Assembly: GCA_032622095.1 (NCBI GenBank)
Contig: CP136061.1
Span: 188,424,369-188,488,368 of the forward strand
DNA: 64,000 bases
Origin: Siphonodentalium dalli
Taxonomy: Eukaryota > Mollusca > Scaphopoda > Gadilida > Siphonodentaliidae
Reading direction: 5' to 3'
Positions 23,591 to 36,105 of the stretch are shown here, piece by piece. The position numbers and the translations under genes were made by a program. Position 1 is the first letter of the stretch, and each line of letters begins with the position of its first letter. The notes beneath the pieces are model-generated. The model made no database searches. It was not told where the DNA came from and saw only the letters and a list, made by a program, of their open reading frames with translations.

Positions 23591-26500
23591 TTAAGTCGCC
23601 TGTTTGTTTAAAGCTTTTTCTATAAGGAACCAGTTTTTCAAGAATTCTGAAAGTTTCGATTGACATCGTGCTGTATATTTTTCGCAATCGTATCTATATG
23701 CCAACTCTTTGAAGAAAACATTAACAGACAAAGTGATTGGTTTAAATTTAGACCGATATATATATTGTTTAATTAGGAGCCAGAGCAAGTTTGTAGTATA
23801 GTTTTTACTAATGGGTGGTGTGCCAAGAATCATCGTCATATTTGTGGGATAAAGATTTATATCATTATTTTTACCCCAATTACAGATATCTCTAATAAAT
23901 GTCTGCACATGACAACAATCCCAAAAAATGTGGTTGATATCTTCCTTTTCACTTTTACACCTATCACATTTGCCATCTTGTCTTATATTAGAAATGTGTA
24001 GAAAGTTATTAGTTGATAATATTCTAGAATTTATTCGGAATTGTAGCCATTGTAGCTTGGTGTCAGGCGTCGTGAGAAAGGGTAGTTTATCATATGTAAA
24101 TAATGTACTTCCCATATCAGGAAACTGTGATTGCCATTTTGTGCGCGCTTTAGTCATAATTTGAGAATCGTTCAAAGTTTTGTAAAAATCTTGTCCTCCC
24201 CGCGAATTTTTAAGCAAAGTGATGAAGTTAGTGGGTAGAATGGGGTAAGAAACTCGAGTTATCTGTTGGCCAAGCTTTTTTGCTGTTTATTTTATTTGCT
24301 GCTGTATAGTGTTTACAGTGATGAAGTCTGTGCGTATATTAAATGTCTTATGTATGGCTTCTTGTGAAAGAAAAGAACCTTTACTATCTAGCATATCATT
24401 TATATACATAATCCCTTTTTCGCGCCAAGAAGTGAAGTTTATTACCTTTCCATATTGTTTTATATTTGAATTATTCCACAGCGTACATGTGGATATATTG
24501 CAATTGTTCACATTTTGTTGTAAATATTTGACAAATGATAACAAAACGTCATGCCAGAATGGATTTGTGAATTTCTTTGCCTGTTTCTCTAAATAGCCAT
24601 GCTCATATGTAAGGAACATGGGGTCTTCGCATAATGGAATATCTGTGAGGGGCATCCACTTGGCGCTCTTTGTTATGAGGCGTCTCACCCAAGTTATGTT
24701 CATTGACAGCATAAAATTATTGACATTAACCATTTTCAAGCCACCGTTTTTGTAATCTTGGCATACAACTTTTCGTTTCACTCGATCACGTTTTGAATTC
24801 CATAGATAATTATAGAGCATAGTGTCCAATTTTTTCATAAATGTTTTATCGGGATTTGGAAGTGACACGAAAAGGTGTGTTAATTTTGGGAGTATAAGTG
24901 ATTTTATTACAGTTATTCGACCAATAGGTGTCAGTAATCGGTGTTTCCATGTCTCAATCAGTCGTTTCACATCAGCAAATTTTGTATCGTAGTTGATTTT
25001 CATTTTGTCAAGATGTGTATCAAAATGAATACCTAGAAGATCAAATGAGCTATCAAATCTGATACCAAGATCTGAGCATATACCATCTCTACGCCCAGTA
25101 TAACTACCTATCCACGATGCCTGACACTTGCTAGGGTTAATTTTTAAACCGGAAAGATTTGCGAACAGTGTTAATACATTGTATACTTCCCTTAGGCTTT
25201 CTTCTCTGTCGTCTAAAATGAGAGTTGTGTCGTCTGCATACTGTGTGATTTTGTATTCAAAATTGCCGAGGTTTATACCTTTGATGCGTTTATTAGATTT
25301 AATCATGATAGCTAAGATTTCTGCGCATATCAGAAAAATATAAGGCGAAATTGGGTCACCCTGCCGACAGCCACGGTTTAGTTGGAAACTCTGAGATATA
25401 TGTCCATTTATCAGAATAGATGAGTTGATATTTGTGTAGAAAGTATAAATCCATTTTTTTATGTCATCACCAAAGTTAAAAAGGTCAAGGCATTTATTTA
25501 TAAATTTCCATGATACTGAGTCAAATGCCTTTTCAAAATCTAGCAGGAGCAGAAGACCAGGTTTATCAGCTAATTTTGTCTTATGGATAATATCATAAAT
25601 TAATCTAGTGTTGTCTCCAATATACCGATTTTTTAAGAAACCAGTTTGATCATCGCTGATTATATCGGGTAGAACATTTTTCATTCGTTCAGCTATACAA
25701 GAGGAAGCTAGTTTATATGTTATATTTAACAGAGTTATCGGACGCCAGTTCTTTAAAAGATGTCTCTCTTTATCTTTTTTCGGAAGAAGGGTAATAAGTC
25801 CTTGTTTTTGGGTTATGGATAATTCAACAGTATCAAATGCTTCACGAAGGGACTCACAAAGAATTAGACCTAAGTTTTGCCAAAAAAAATTCCAGAACTC
25901 ATACGGAAATCCATCCAGACCGCTGCTCTTATTATTTTGTGATCTTTTCAATGCGTTTGTTAGTTCGTTTAGAGTTATTGGCCCTTCTATGCTATTTGCA
26001 GTATCGTTTGTTAATACTGGATAAGTTTCTTCACTGAGGATAGTGCTAATATCAAAATCGTTTAATTTTTTAGATGCATATAAAGTACTGTAAAATGTTC
26101 TTGCTTCGTTCATTATGTCGGACTGATTATCAATGTTTTTACCAGTGGAATCGGTGAGCATCGATAGAGTTTTAGAAATGAAATTGCGCTTTTCGAGATT
26201 CAAGAAATATTTTGTGGGTTTTTCTCCGTTTTCAATCCACCTGGCTCTAGATCTTATCATTGCCCCCCTCGTGTCTTCTTTTCTAATTTCATAGAGCTCC
26301 GAGTCTATTTTTTGTAATTTTTCCAAAAATTCATCTCTTTCTGTTAAACATTGGTCCATGTTATCGACCGTTGTTTCCAATTTTACTTTAGTTTTGTTTA
26401 ATTCGTCCTCTTTCTTTTTGCGTTCTCTTTTTCGTTTTGCTGCGAAATTTATTGTTTCACCTCTTATATCCAATAAGAGGGTGTCTAAAAATAGGCGTTT

Positions 26501-27391
26501 ACTAATTTTACAAGTAACATTACTTGTATTTTCTTCACGTATATTCAGTTTATAATCGTATCTTAGTTTATTTATTTCTATAATAGAATGTACTAATACT
26601 GCATATTCATTGTCACGAAGTAAGGAGGTGTTAAATTTCCAATAACCTCGACCTCTCACAATTGTATTTAGTTTCAATGTGAGTGATATTATGGAATGAT
26701 CAGAGCGGTATCCTGGTAATATATCGGTCCCTGTGCCAACTAAGCTTAGAAGATCTTCAGATATCATAAAGTAATCTAGTCTAGCCATTTTTATTGGAGA
26801 TTTTTTTCTCCATGTATATCGTTTTTTGTCTTTGTTGTTAACTCTCCAAGCATCCACCAGTTCGAGTCTGTCGACAAGGTCGCCCACCGCTTCTTTAGCC
26901 CGGGGATTGTTAATATGTTTATAATTTAAAGTATCAGCGGACTGATTGTGTACCATATTCCAATCACCACATATTATTATTTGGGTGTTACCCATGTTAA
27001 TAATCTTAGTTTTTAGCTGTTTGTAAAATTCAGGGTTATCTTCGTTTGGGCCATATATGTTAACTAAAGTCATTCTCAATTTGTCTACGGTTACATCGAT
27101 TATTATAAAGTTTCCAGATTCATCTTTGATAGAATTGTGTATTTGAAAGTCGAGGTTCTGGCTAAATAGAATTGCCACACCACGCGATTGCGATGAGAAG
27201 GGTGCCAATATTGTTTTGAAACCCCATTCTGAAGAAATGTATCTTTCCATATCTTTTGTGAAATGTGTGTCTTGTAGACAGTATATTGAGGCATTTTGTG
27301 CTCGTAAATATCGGAACACGTCGCGTCGTTTCTCTGACTGATTGAGACCTCGGCAATTTGAAGACAGTATCTTTATAGACATAATCGACAA
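23591..27391 (-). pseudogene. L1/Tx1-like LINE ORF2, one in-frame stop
   Basis: A frame of 1267 codons (ATG at 27391, TAA at 23591) is broken only by TAA at 24287-24289 (codon 1035); both sides are in the same frame. The length is close to L1 ORF2p (about 1275 residues). The endonuclease occupies roughly residues 1-235: SSNCRGLN, LQDTHF, VNIYGPNED, GDWNMV and SDHSIISL. RT spans about 470-800 with NWRPITLLN, LLLDFEKAFDSVSW, RGCRQGDPISPYIF and the catalytic YADD at 718-721. The part after the stop carries CDRCKSEKEDINHIFWDC, the Cys-rich C-terminal motif of the L1/Tx1 group. The first 846 bp up to and beyond the ATG are duplicated at 29591-30436. With one reversible lesion this is a young copy. 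Confidence 0.93.
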
Positions 27392-27448
27392 CTAGCATGC
27401 AGACTACCGAAACATCGACATAGAAGTACATAGGCGATCATGATTATA
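26603..27448. repeat. 846-bp direct repeat, copy 1
   Basis: As far as I can read, it is identical to 29591-30436 at a constant offset of 2988 bp. It covers the first ~263 codons of ORF2 and 57 bp upstream of its ATG. The pair brackets a 2142-bp insert. Confidence 0.95.
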
Positions 27449-28400
27449 CCCTGGTGGTATCTCTCCTCAAAGTTCATACAAACTTTACAGAACAATAGTC
27501 ATCCCTTCAGGGTTGTATGGCAGTGAACTTCTCTGGAACCTAAACACAACACAAATAGATAAGCTTGAGAAGGCCCACAGAGTTTGCATCAAGCATATGC
27601 AAGGTTTTCCGACGAGGACCCGAACAGTTATTGCACAAGGCTGTCTAGGCTGTTCCTCGCTAGAATCGTGGATCGATCGTCGGAAACTCTCAATGCTTGG
27701 CGCTTTCTGTGGGCCAAATCACGAGAAAGCATCAAAACAGTTATTCCTACGACGTTTGTATGATTTCATATCTGGTCTGTCAACGGATGAAACATCTTTT
27801 ATACATGACATATGGCGCATTCTATGCAAATATAATATGGAACATCACCTTATTGAATATGCTAATTCCAATGAATTTCCATCGCCCGTGGTGTGGAAAC
27901 GCTTGGTAAGGACAGCTGTAAAGGAGTTAGATGAACTTGACTGGTATAATCGTATCTCCGACGACTCCTCTTTAACAGCATTCCGTACCATTCACCCCAC
28001 GCTACGGACGATCGGTATATGGAAACTATGCTCACAATTTCCGGAGGAAAAATTTGTATTCCTCTTGATCGGTCGCATAATCGCACATACAGCTTTCGGA
28101 CAAAATGATATATGCAAACATTGTTTAGCGACCTACTCATGTGTAGTACAACATATCTTGTTAGAATGCCCGTCATTGCTACATATTCGGAATGACATGT
28201 GGTACCACATCATTGACAATTATGGCATTGACTGTTTCCTCTACCTAGACCAAATACCCCGTTTGCAGCTACTGTCTGCCCTTCTGGGATCGCCACCTAG
28301 AGATCTCGCTCTACTCTCAGATAACCACTCTAATCTGTCTCGCTTGCTCGTTAGGACATCTGCATTTATGTGGAAACGGTTTCATTTTGATAATGGTTAA
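27449..28400 (+). pseudogene. C-terminal fragment of a second LINE ORF2
   Basis: Plus-strand frame, opposite in orientation to the host LINE. It starts at the junction with YRTIVIPSGLYGSELLWNL, the segment just after the RT domain in Jockey/CR1-type LINEs, and stays open to TAA at 28398-28400. It contains CKHCLATYSCVVQHILLECP, the usual Cys/His-containing C-terminal motif. There is no natural start; it is a 5'-truncated insertion. AT-rich 3' sequence and then long microsatellites follow, perhaps grown from the element's tail. The residual frame of about 315 codons is intact. Confidence 0.85.
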
Positions 28401-28809
28401 CTAAAGTGACCAGCGCTCTTTCGGAGTAGAATAGCGTTAATGTTCTATTAATTCATTTACTGTTATTTGGTAAATTATCTCTGTCACATGTAGCATTGGC
28501 CAATTCAGTACCATGCATCCTTCCGCCAAATATGTATATATTTAAAATTACCCATATTTCCTACATGTATACACTGTTTACAGTTTACGTACTATACACT
28601 TCACATAGCCTCACTAAGCTCACTTCAACGGACATCCATGAATCTTAGTATTCTCCCGGATGCATGATCACACAAACCATACCCATGTGTATTCTCCCGG
28701 ATGCATGATAACACAAGCCATACCCATGTGTAATTGTATGTGTGTATACATATATAGGCGTAAGAATATATATATACATGTGTATAGGTGTATATATACA
28801 TATGCATGT

Positions 28810-28841
<32 letters not shown>

Positions 28842-29590
28842 TCATGCCATATAACTTTCGCAATTATCCAAACTTTGGAGTTATCTCGCTTGCACTTCAG
28901 ATAACCGTCTTAACAAAGAATAACCTTTCTTTAACACAGCATAAAACGTCCCGCTTCAGCTCAATGCGAATTATTCCATACCCTTTACTTCATCATACAG
29001 CCATGTTCCATATATGCCTTGGTGTATATTCAATCAGATATACATGCACATATAAACGTGCATATATAGGTACCTGACCGTTACATATGTATTCATATAT
29101 GTGTGTGTTGGTGTGTGTATGTCTACGTGAATGTATGTATATGAATATAAGCATATATATGTAAATGAACATTTATATATATGTATATAACCATGCATAT
29201 ATTCAAGAGTTCTGGCGCGGCTGTGTACGTGCATTTGCGCTCTCGCGCGCATTTATATGTGTTTTCATGTATATTTTCGTATATATATGTATATATGAGT
29301 ATATACATGTGTATGTATATGTATGTATGTGTGTATCTATGTGTATGTATGTATGTATGTGAGGGTGGGCGTGTATGTGAATGTGCGGATGTGTGATCGT
29401 GCCGGTGCTCGTGAGGGTATACATACTTATATGCCCTCAAATATGTTCGTATTTGTCTTTGTCAGTCAAATTATATAACCCTATATATTGTATAGCCAAA
29501 TTCCTGCATGCAGGATGTATTTGTGTTCTCAATTTATTTATAATGTTTATATATATGCTCTTCATTATATGGAGGAATAAAGATATATAT
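28401..29590. repeat. AT-rich stretch with TA / TATG / CATA microsatellites
   Basis: From about 28735 the sequence is dominated by (TA)n and TATG/CATA steps (for example 28800-28835 and 29140-29360). A direct 42-bp duplication containing TGTGTATTCTCCCGGATGCA lies near 28650-28720. The Tyr/His/Ile-rich frames are microsatellite artefacts. The tract ends in (TA)n directly at the 846-bp repeat. Confidence 0.85.
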
Positions 29591-30436
29591 ATATTCATTG
29601 TCACGAAGTAAGGAGGTGTTAAATTTCCAATAACCTCGACCTCTCACAATTGTATTTAGTTTCAATGTGAGTGATATTATGGAATGATCAGAGCGGTATC
29701 CTGGTAATATATCGGTCCCTGTGCCAACTAAGCTTAGAAGATCTTCAGATATCATAAAGTAATCTAGTCTAGCCATTTTTATTGGAGATTTTTTTCTCCA
29801 TGTATATCGTTTTTTGTCTTTGTTGTTAACTCTCCAAGCATCCACCAGTTCGAGTCTGTCGACAAGGTCGCCCACCGCTTCTTTAGCCCGGGGATTGTTA
29901 ATATGTTTATAATTTAAAGTATCAGCGGACTGATTGTGTACCATATTCCAATCACCACATATTATTATTTGGGTGTTACCCATGTTAATAATCTTAGTTT
30001 TTAGCTGTTTGTAAAATTCAGGGTTATCTTCGTTTGGGCCATATATGTTAACTAAAGTCATTCTCAATTTGTCTACGGTTACATCGATTATTATAAAGTT
30101 TCCAGATTCATCTTTGATAGAATTGTGTATTTGAAAGTCGAGGTTCTGGCTAAATAGAATTGCCACACCACGCGATTGCGATGAGAAGGGTGCCAATATT
30201 GTTTTGAAACCCCATTCTGAAGAAATGTATCTTTCCATATCTTTTGTGAAATGTGTGTCTTGTAGACAGTATATTGAGGCATTTTGTGCTCGTAAATATC
30301 GGAACACGTCGCGTCGTTTCTCTGACTGATTGAGACCTCGGCAATTTGAAGACAGTATCTTTATAGACATAATCGACAACTAGCATGCAGACTACCGAAA
30401 CATCGACATAGAAGTACATAGGCGATCATGATTATA
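29591..30436. repeat. 846-bp direct repeat, copy 2 (LINE ORF2 5' end)
   Basis: Second copy of 26603-27448. It includes an ORF2 start at 30379 whose frame encodes the endonuclease start, then runs into the microsatellite after about 263 codons and stops at 29534. Upstream (above 30436) lies the sequence that leads to ORF1, so this copy carries the original 5' connection of the LINE. Confidence 0.95.
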
Positions 30437-31668
30437 TATTTAGAAAATACAGCACAATAATATATTACGCCACTGGAATAAGAATCAACCATACATATCA
30501 TGCATACTGACATACAAACATACTGAATATATAACAAAAACAAAACAAAATTAAGTGAAATCCGATACGAAACCTCCATGGTTGAGATTATGAGCGACCG
30601 CCCTGGGTCCGGTTCAACATTGTGTATGTGTTATTACAGTCACCTGATCATATTTCTTTGGAGTCATGAAACTACATACGAGAAATCGAAGAAAGATTTT
30701 TTTACTTTTTTAAAAGAATGTTTTTGAAATTTTGAAAATATCTTCAAATGTAATTTACTCATGTATTACTTAACTTAAGGACCACTATAATTATTCTATC
30801 TTAATTAGATAGGTAAAGTTACGGATTTAGGAAGAACATGGATATTCACAAGTTAGTCTGGAACATACGCGTATCCTATACCTTACTCTCTCTATTTTAA
30901 AGTTGTATCAGGGCTAAAATATAAAAATAGAATATCAGAAAAATCGATAATACTGCATTCCATTTGTGACCACGTGGTGCTCTAGATTTTGTTACATTTG
31001 ATAGACTGAGTAAGTCCTATTGTTATTATGATAGGTGAGTTGGCTGTTCTCATGCCAGACATCATGCAGACAGTGAATAAGAGGTCAAATTACTAGATTG
31101 ACCCATATCTTCGATATTGATATTTTGGCATTTTGAGTCCGCGTCGACAAAACACTGCTTGGGAAAGTTATGTATGGTGATTGAATTACAATATTTCTTG
31201 ATGTTCATATTCTATTAAATGGATTTTGAATGGACTATGTACTGAAGTTAGGTATGTAATGGTATTTACTTAACAAACATGCTTATACGAGTGCACATAA
31301 GCTTTTTGGAAAATAATTTCAATTTTGAATTTACTGTGTGGTATTATACTATCAGACTATAAGTGGTTAAAGTCCAGTCTTGGTCAAGTACCCCCGTGCA
31401 AATCCCAGATATAGCTTTATAATGGGTTGTTTAATTGAACCCATCATATTGAGTGGATATGCATGGTGGTATCTGACACAGGATTTGTTCTTTCAACCAT
31501 AACATGTGTTGAAATCAGGGTTTTTACTGCTATATGGTAGAGTGGTTTAGCATATTCATGTCAGTGTTTACAACAATGATATTCAACAGTGGGGGCTGTA
31601 CAATTATATAACATTCAATACAGATTCAAAAGATATTTACAAACATATTCATTGTAGATTTTAAGGGT
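30437..31668. other. Region between ORF1 and ORF2 of the LINE
   Basis: 1.2 kb of AT-rich sequence between the ORF1 stop (31669) and the ORF2 duplicate. No coding frame is recognised. It is long for an L1-type intergenic region and may include further inserted sequence. Confidence 0.4.
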
Positions 31669-32595
31669 TTATCCCTTGATAATTTCATCAAGATCTGCAT
31701 CAGTAATAAATTTTACAATTGCACCATTTGTTTTCTTGGCAAATAATTTGCCATTTGTAATCCAAGAATTGGAGATTGTGTCTGCTTTGTAAGCTTTCTT
31801 GAGCAGTTCATAGTTTAATTGAGTTGCATCCTCAACAATAGTGAAGCCTGACCATTTCAGTTGTTTCCTGCTCTCTATCACATCCAATTTGGGGCTCCTG
31901 GAAGAAAACTTCACTATAATTGGTCGAGGGCCTCGAGGCTTTTGTCCATCCTGTCTATTTTCCTCCACTTTCCTTCCAATCCTATGAGCTATTGAAATAA
32001 CTGCTGGGTGGAAATTTAGTTTTAATTTGTTGTTAAAGATACACATGGCCTCTTTAGCACAGTCATGTCGTGTTTCTCTTCCACTCACCTCTTTGATGCC
32101 AAATATCCTCACGCTATCTTTTCTTCCCTGCTGTTCTAAATCATTCAGTTTATATTTATATATTTCCCGCTTTTCATTCCATTCTCTTTGTTTTACTTCA
32201 ACATGTTTTGCCATTTTAACTTGTTCCTGTTCCATGTTTATGATTTTCTTCTCCATTGTTGTAATTTTCTTATTGAACATATCCATGATCTCAGTTTTGA
32301 AAGTACTCACTATTTTCGCGAATTCAACAAGTTGTGACTTTTGTTCGGTAGAATAGTGCTCATGATTTTGTTTTGAAGAGTCAGATAGGGCATTCACTCG
32401 TTGAATAAGTTCTGTTATCTGACTTGGGATATTTCCAAGAATCGGCGATGGGGGTTCATTCTCTGGTTTGTTGTTTATAAAGTCTTGCATTGTTAATTGT
32501 TTTTTTGGTGAAGGATTAAGACTGTCTTCGCTATTTAATGTTGAATTTTGTGAATCGTTTTTAGCGTTCTTCTTTCTTTTCTTTGGCTTCGTCAT
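31669..32595 (-). CDS. LINE ORF1 protein (L1-type, coiled coil + RNA-binding)
   Basis: An intact 308-codon frame from ATG at 32595. The first ~60 residues are basic and polar (MTKPKKRKKNAKND). Residues about 60-150 are heptad-rich and Lys/Glu-rich, a predicted coiled coil (MEKKIINMEQEQVKMAKHVE). From about 160 comes the conserved L1 ORF1p core: DLEQQGRKDSVRIFGIKEV, HRIGRK, RPIIVKFSSRS, and a C-terminal segment with TNGKLFAKKTNG. The RNA-binding core matches the RRM plus C-terminal domain of L1-type ORF1p (Transposase_22 family), a trimeric RNA chaperone that coats its mRNA. It lies upstream of ORF2 in the same orientation. It is uninterrupted, supporting the young age of the element. Confidence 0.9.
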   Translation of the reverse strand: MTKPKKRKKNAKNDSQNSTLNSEDSLNPSPKKQLTMQDFINNKPENEPPSPILGNIPSQITELIQRVNALSDSSKQNHEHYSTEQKSQLVEFAKIVSTFKTEIMDMFNKKITTMEKKIINMEQEQVKMAKHVEVKQREWNEKREIYKYKLNDLEQQGRKDSVRIFGIKEVSGRETRHDCAKEAMCIFNNKLKLNFHPAVISIAHRIGRKVEENRQDGQKPRGPRPIIVKFSSRSPKLDVIESRKQLKWSGFTIVEDATQLNYELLKKAYKADTISNSWITNGKLFAKKTNGAIVKFITDADLDEIIKG

Positions 32596-32888
32596 TTGTT
32601 ATTGTTTTGATTTTTTGTTTACGAAAATCCAATATGGCTGCCACAGGGCGGTCACTTCGGTAGATTACTTACTGACAAAAGTCATTAGATTACAGCTAAA
32701 TGCCATCCGGAAATACTTCTAACTTCATCTCTATTGCACCGACGATCTTTTATCTGTCGAAGATTTCCTTTGTTTACCGCGATCTTAGTTTAATACTATC
32801 AAATTATTAATTTTTTCAGAGCAACTTTTTTGCGGCATTTTAGCTGTAACTGCGCACCGGAAGTCCCCTATCGTGCAATTATCGTCAG
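32596..32888 (-). other. Probable 5' UTR of the LINE
   Basis: The sequence upstream of ORF1 up to the arm of the inverted repeat at 32889. It is moderately GC-rich and has no frames; the internal promoter of the LINE would be expected here. Confidence 0.4.
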
Positions 32889-35237
32889 TATTAACTTGTA
32901 TTAGTTGTATATAAACTAGGGCTAAATTACACCGTCACAACCATATAGGCCGCCCCAATTTCTTTCGAAAATTGGGCTGAAGTTGTGTATGGAGGGTCAA
33001 TAGAGCACATTTTGTTACTTTTTAGGCTATTTTGTCAGAACTATTGTTGTTATCTGGGGATCCTTTCATCCTCGTTGTTGCCAGCCCACTGGCGTTTATA
33101 CAAAAGTGTCGCGGCCATATAGTCCCTTCAATTGTTTTGAAAATTCGACTGAAGTTGTGCATGGTACTCAAAACCACGTATCATCATGGAAATAGCTTCA
33201 TAATGGACCTAAATAGTCACATAGGTTCGTATTGGATAACTGATTCTGAAATAGCCCCATAGTGGACTTATACCCGTTATTCCGTTGAATCGCTTGGGCC
33301 ACAGTGAAACACATTATAAAGAGGGTACATCTGGTAACTCGTTGTTGGTTTATAAGTGTTATTTTCCGGCCTGTTTTTGTGAAAATAAGTACAATACGGA
33401 CTTACTTCACATTGAAATAGTCCCATATAGAGCTATTTTAATAACCAAGTTTAGGCCTATATAGAGCGTATTTGAGTTTTCGAATAATGCAGATATAATG
33501 CACAAACATACCTCGAAAAAATAGGTTCAAATTGGACCTAAATATTCACATTGGTTCGTATTGGACTTATATGATTCTAAAATAAGCCCATAGTGGTATT
33601 ATGTCCGTTACTCCGTTGAATCACGCGGATCGCAGCGAAATACATTAAATAGTTTGAAAGCCGCGTTTTACTCCCATATAGAGTGTATTTGTTCTCAAAT
33701 ACGATCTATATATGGGCCCATAACGCGACATTAAAAATAAGCCCATATTATGCTTATTCTGCCGAGAACATGCGGTCGCATTACAATAGCGCTCAATTGA
33801 AAATTTGGAAAAAAAACATAGGTAGGAGTTATATATATGGCCCTACTTTATTGACGCCCATACGATGGCACTTCACGAATATGAAAGGATTCCCGGATGA
33901 CAACCACGGTTCTGGCTACGAAGCAGATACAACAACGAAAAATGGTATTTTGACCCTTCTGCACGATTATACGGAGCAGATTTAGCAACAATAAATGTCA
34001 ATTTGAGCAGTCTGTATACTCGTGAAACTAAACACAATACGGGTTAATTTTATAGTTGCGCGAAATAATGTCATATTGCAGCCTGTTCTCGCGGAAATGA
34101 TCATGTTATGAACTAATAATAGGATTTGTTTAGGTCCATAGTGGGCATATAATCGCTTAATTTTGATTCCACCACGAATGTAATCGATAGTCATTTTATT
34201 GCCATTATGAACTTATATTGACTTATTATAAATTAATTATGGGCTGACAATAACAGGAATAAACAGAATCACAACTTAACAGATGTACGTACGTTGTAAT
34301 GTGTTTTCACTGTGGCCCGCGCCAGTCAACGAAATTTATAACGTGTATAAGTCCATTATGGGTTTATTTCTGAGTCATATAGGTCCAATATGAATCTATT
34401 TGAACATATTAGCTCGAGGATATGTTGCATAAATATAATTATTTGAATATTCTAATACGTCATTGAAATAACCCTATATGGCACTATTTCAAAGTTAAAT
34501 AAGCCCGTATTGTGCTTATTTTCACGAGAACAGACTGGAAAATAACACGAAAAAAACAACTCACAACTTGCCAGATCAACATATCCTCGTGCTAATATGT
34601 TCATATTGGACTTATTTATCTGAATTATGCCGCATGTTGTGCTTATTCGCGTGCTTATTGTGAACGCCGTGTTTTACACCCATATAGAGCGTATTTGTTT
34701 TCAAATACGCTCTATATGGGCCAAAACACGACATGCTAATAAGCCGTATTGTGCTTATTTTCATGAGAACAGGCTTACACATGTACCCTCTGTATAATAT
34801 GTTCACTGCGGACCGCGCCATTCAACGGAATGGCGGTTATAAGTCCACTATGGGCATATTTCAGAATCAAATATGTCCAATATGAACCTGTGTCAATGTT
34901 TAGGTCCAATATGAACCTATTTCCACGAGGATATATTGTGTTGAGGTCCTTGCACGACTTCAGCCTAATTTTCGAAAGATTGAAAGGGGCTATATATGCA
35001 GCCACGCCCCTGCTGTATAGACGCACAAGGAGTGGCACCGCACGTTTGTGGAATGATCCCCGGATGACTATCATGGTTCTGACTACAGAGCCGATTTAGT
35101 AAACAAAACGTTCTTTTGACCCCCCCCCCCCCCCCCCCACACGTGTGTCATTTCCGCTGGAAAATAATCAAAAGTTGTGTAATTTGGTGCTCTAAAAGCA
35201 GCGTATGAGACTTCTTGTTGAAACTTATCGGTTAAAG
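32889..35237. repeat. Right arm of the ~21-kb inverted repeat
   Basis: Inverse counterpart of 14288-19797, module by module in the same inward order. It contains direct and inverted sub-modules of its own: 32950-33250 resembles 14430-14640 directly, and 34920-35090 resembles it inversely. CTTATTTTCACGAGAACAG signatures occur near 34520 and 34755. The 35120-35138 run of 19 C is a length-variable site inside it. No protein is recognised. Confidence 0.75.
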
Positions 35238-36101
35238 TGATGTGAAACACCCCGGTAGGGTGATCAAATAGAAATGGAGAATAATCTTGTTCAAAGTAGT
35301 TATTTTTACAAATATTATATCTAAATTGACAAAACCCACCGTCATTAGTATGTATTATTTAAATGCAATGACTCTCGATGACGAAATCGTTTTCGTTAGT
35401 TTATTGCCGATAGATGCGTCCCGAATCAAGATGTAAAGATTTACAATTATGCGTAGTTAAGACGATTATATCTATGGAGTGGTATGGTCGGTTTCTTTCA
35501 GATGTTCGGCGATGTTAAATAGTAGAATGCAACATTCTCACATTTGGCATAGCGCCTGAATACTAACATATCAGTTTCAAGCACCTGAACATAATATGGC
35601 TTTAATCCTCCAGAAGCTGCATCCTCAAAAGTATGGAATCATTGAAAAGCTACATATTTTATCTAGTGCAAGAACTGGTTTATTTTCAAAAGATGATCCA
35701 TGTTCTCAAAGTTAATCTATTTGAACCCCCCAGTGAGTGTACTAAATCATAATATTTTGTGATTCTCATAAGGGTTCAGCTGCAGTTTTACTTAATTTGA
35801 TTGCTAGCAGTACTGCTTTATTCAAAAACCTGTCACCTAAATCTGAGGTATGAACTACCTGCCTTTAAAACACACAGGCAGATATAGTTAAGAAACAATG
35901 TCCATTTTACTATACATTTTTCGACTTAAAATCCATTTCAGTTGAAAATTTCCAACTATATGGGGGTGTTAGTTGGGAATTTGGAAAGTTTGAGGTACTA
36001 TAGTTGGACAATTCCAAACAATGGGGGTACGCATGGAAACTGAATTTCTCGGACTTACAATTTTCAGTGTTAAGTTGGAAATTCCAAGGTGGACACCCAC
36101 C
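35238..36101. other. Intronic; includes AGTTGGAAATTTCCAAC motifs
   Basis: No gene. 35935-36090 carries phrases such as AGTTGAAAATTTCCAACTAT and TTAGTTGGGAATTTGG, related to the repeat block at 37320-38000. Confidence 0.5.
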
Positions 36102-36105
36102 TTAA

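Noticed and set aside
28625-29440. Overlapping Tyr/His-rich frames
   Set aside because: They are translations of TATG/CATA microsatellites.
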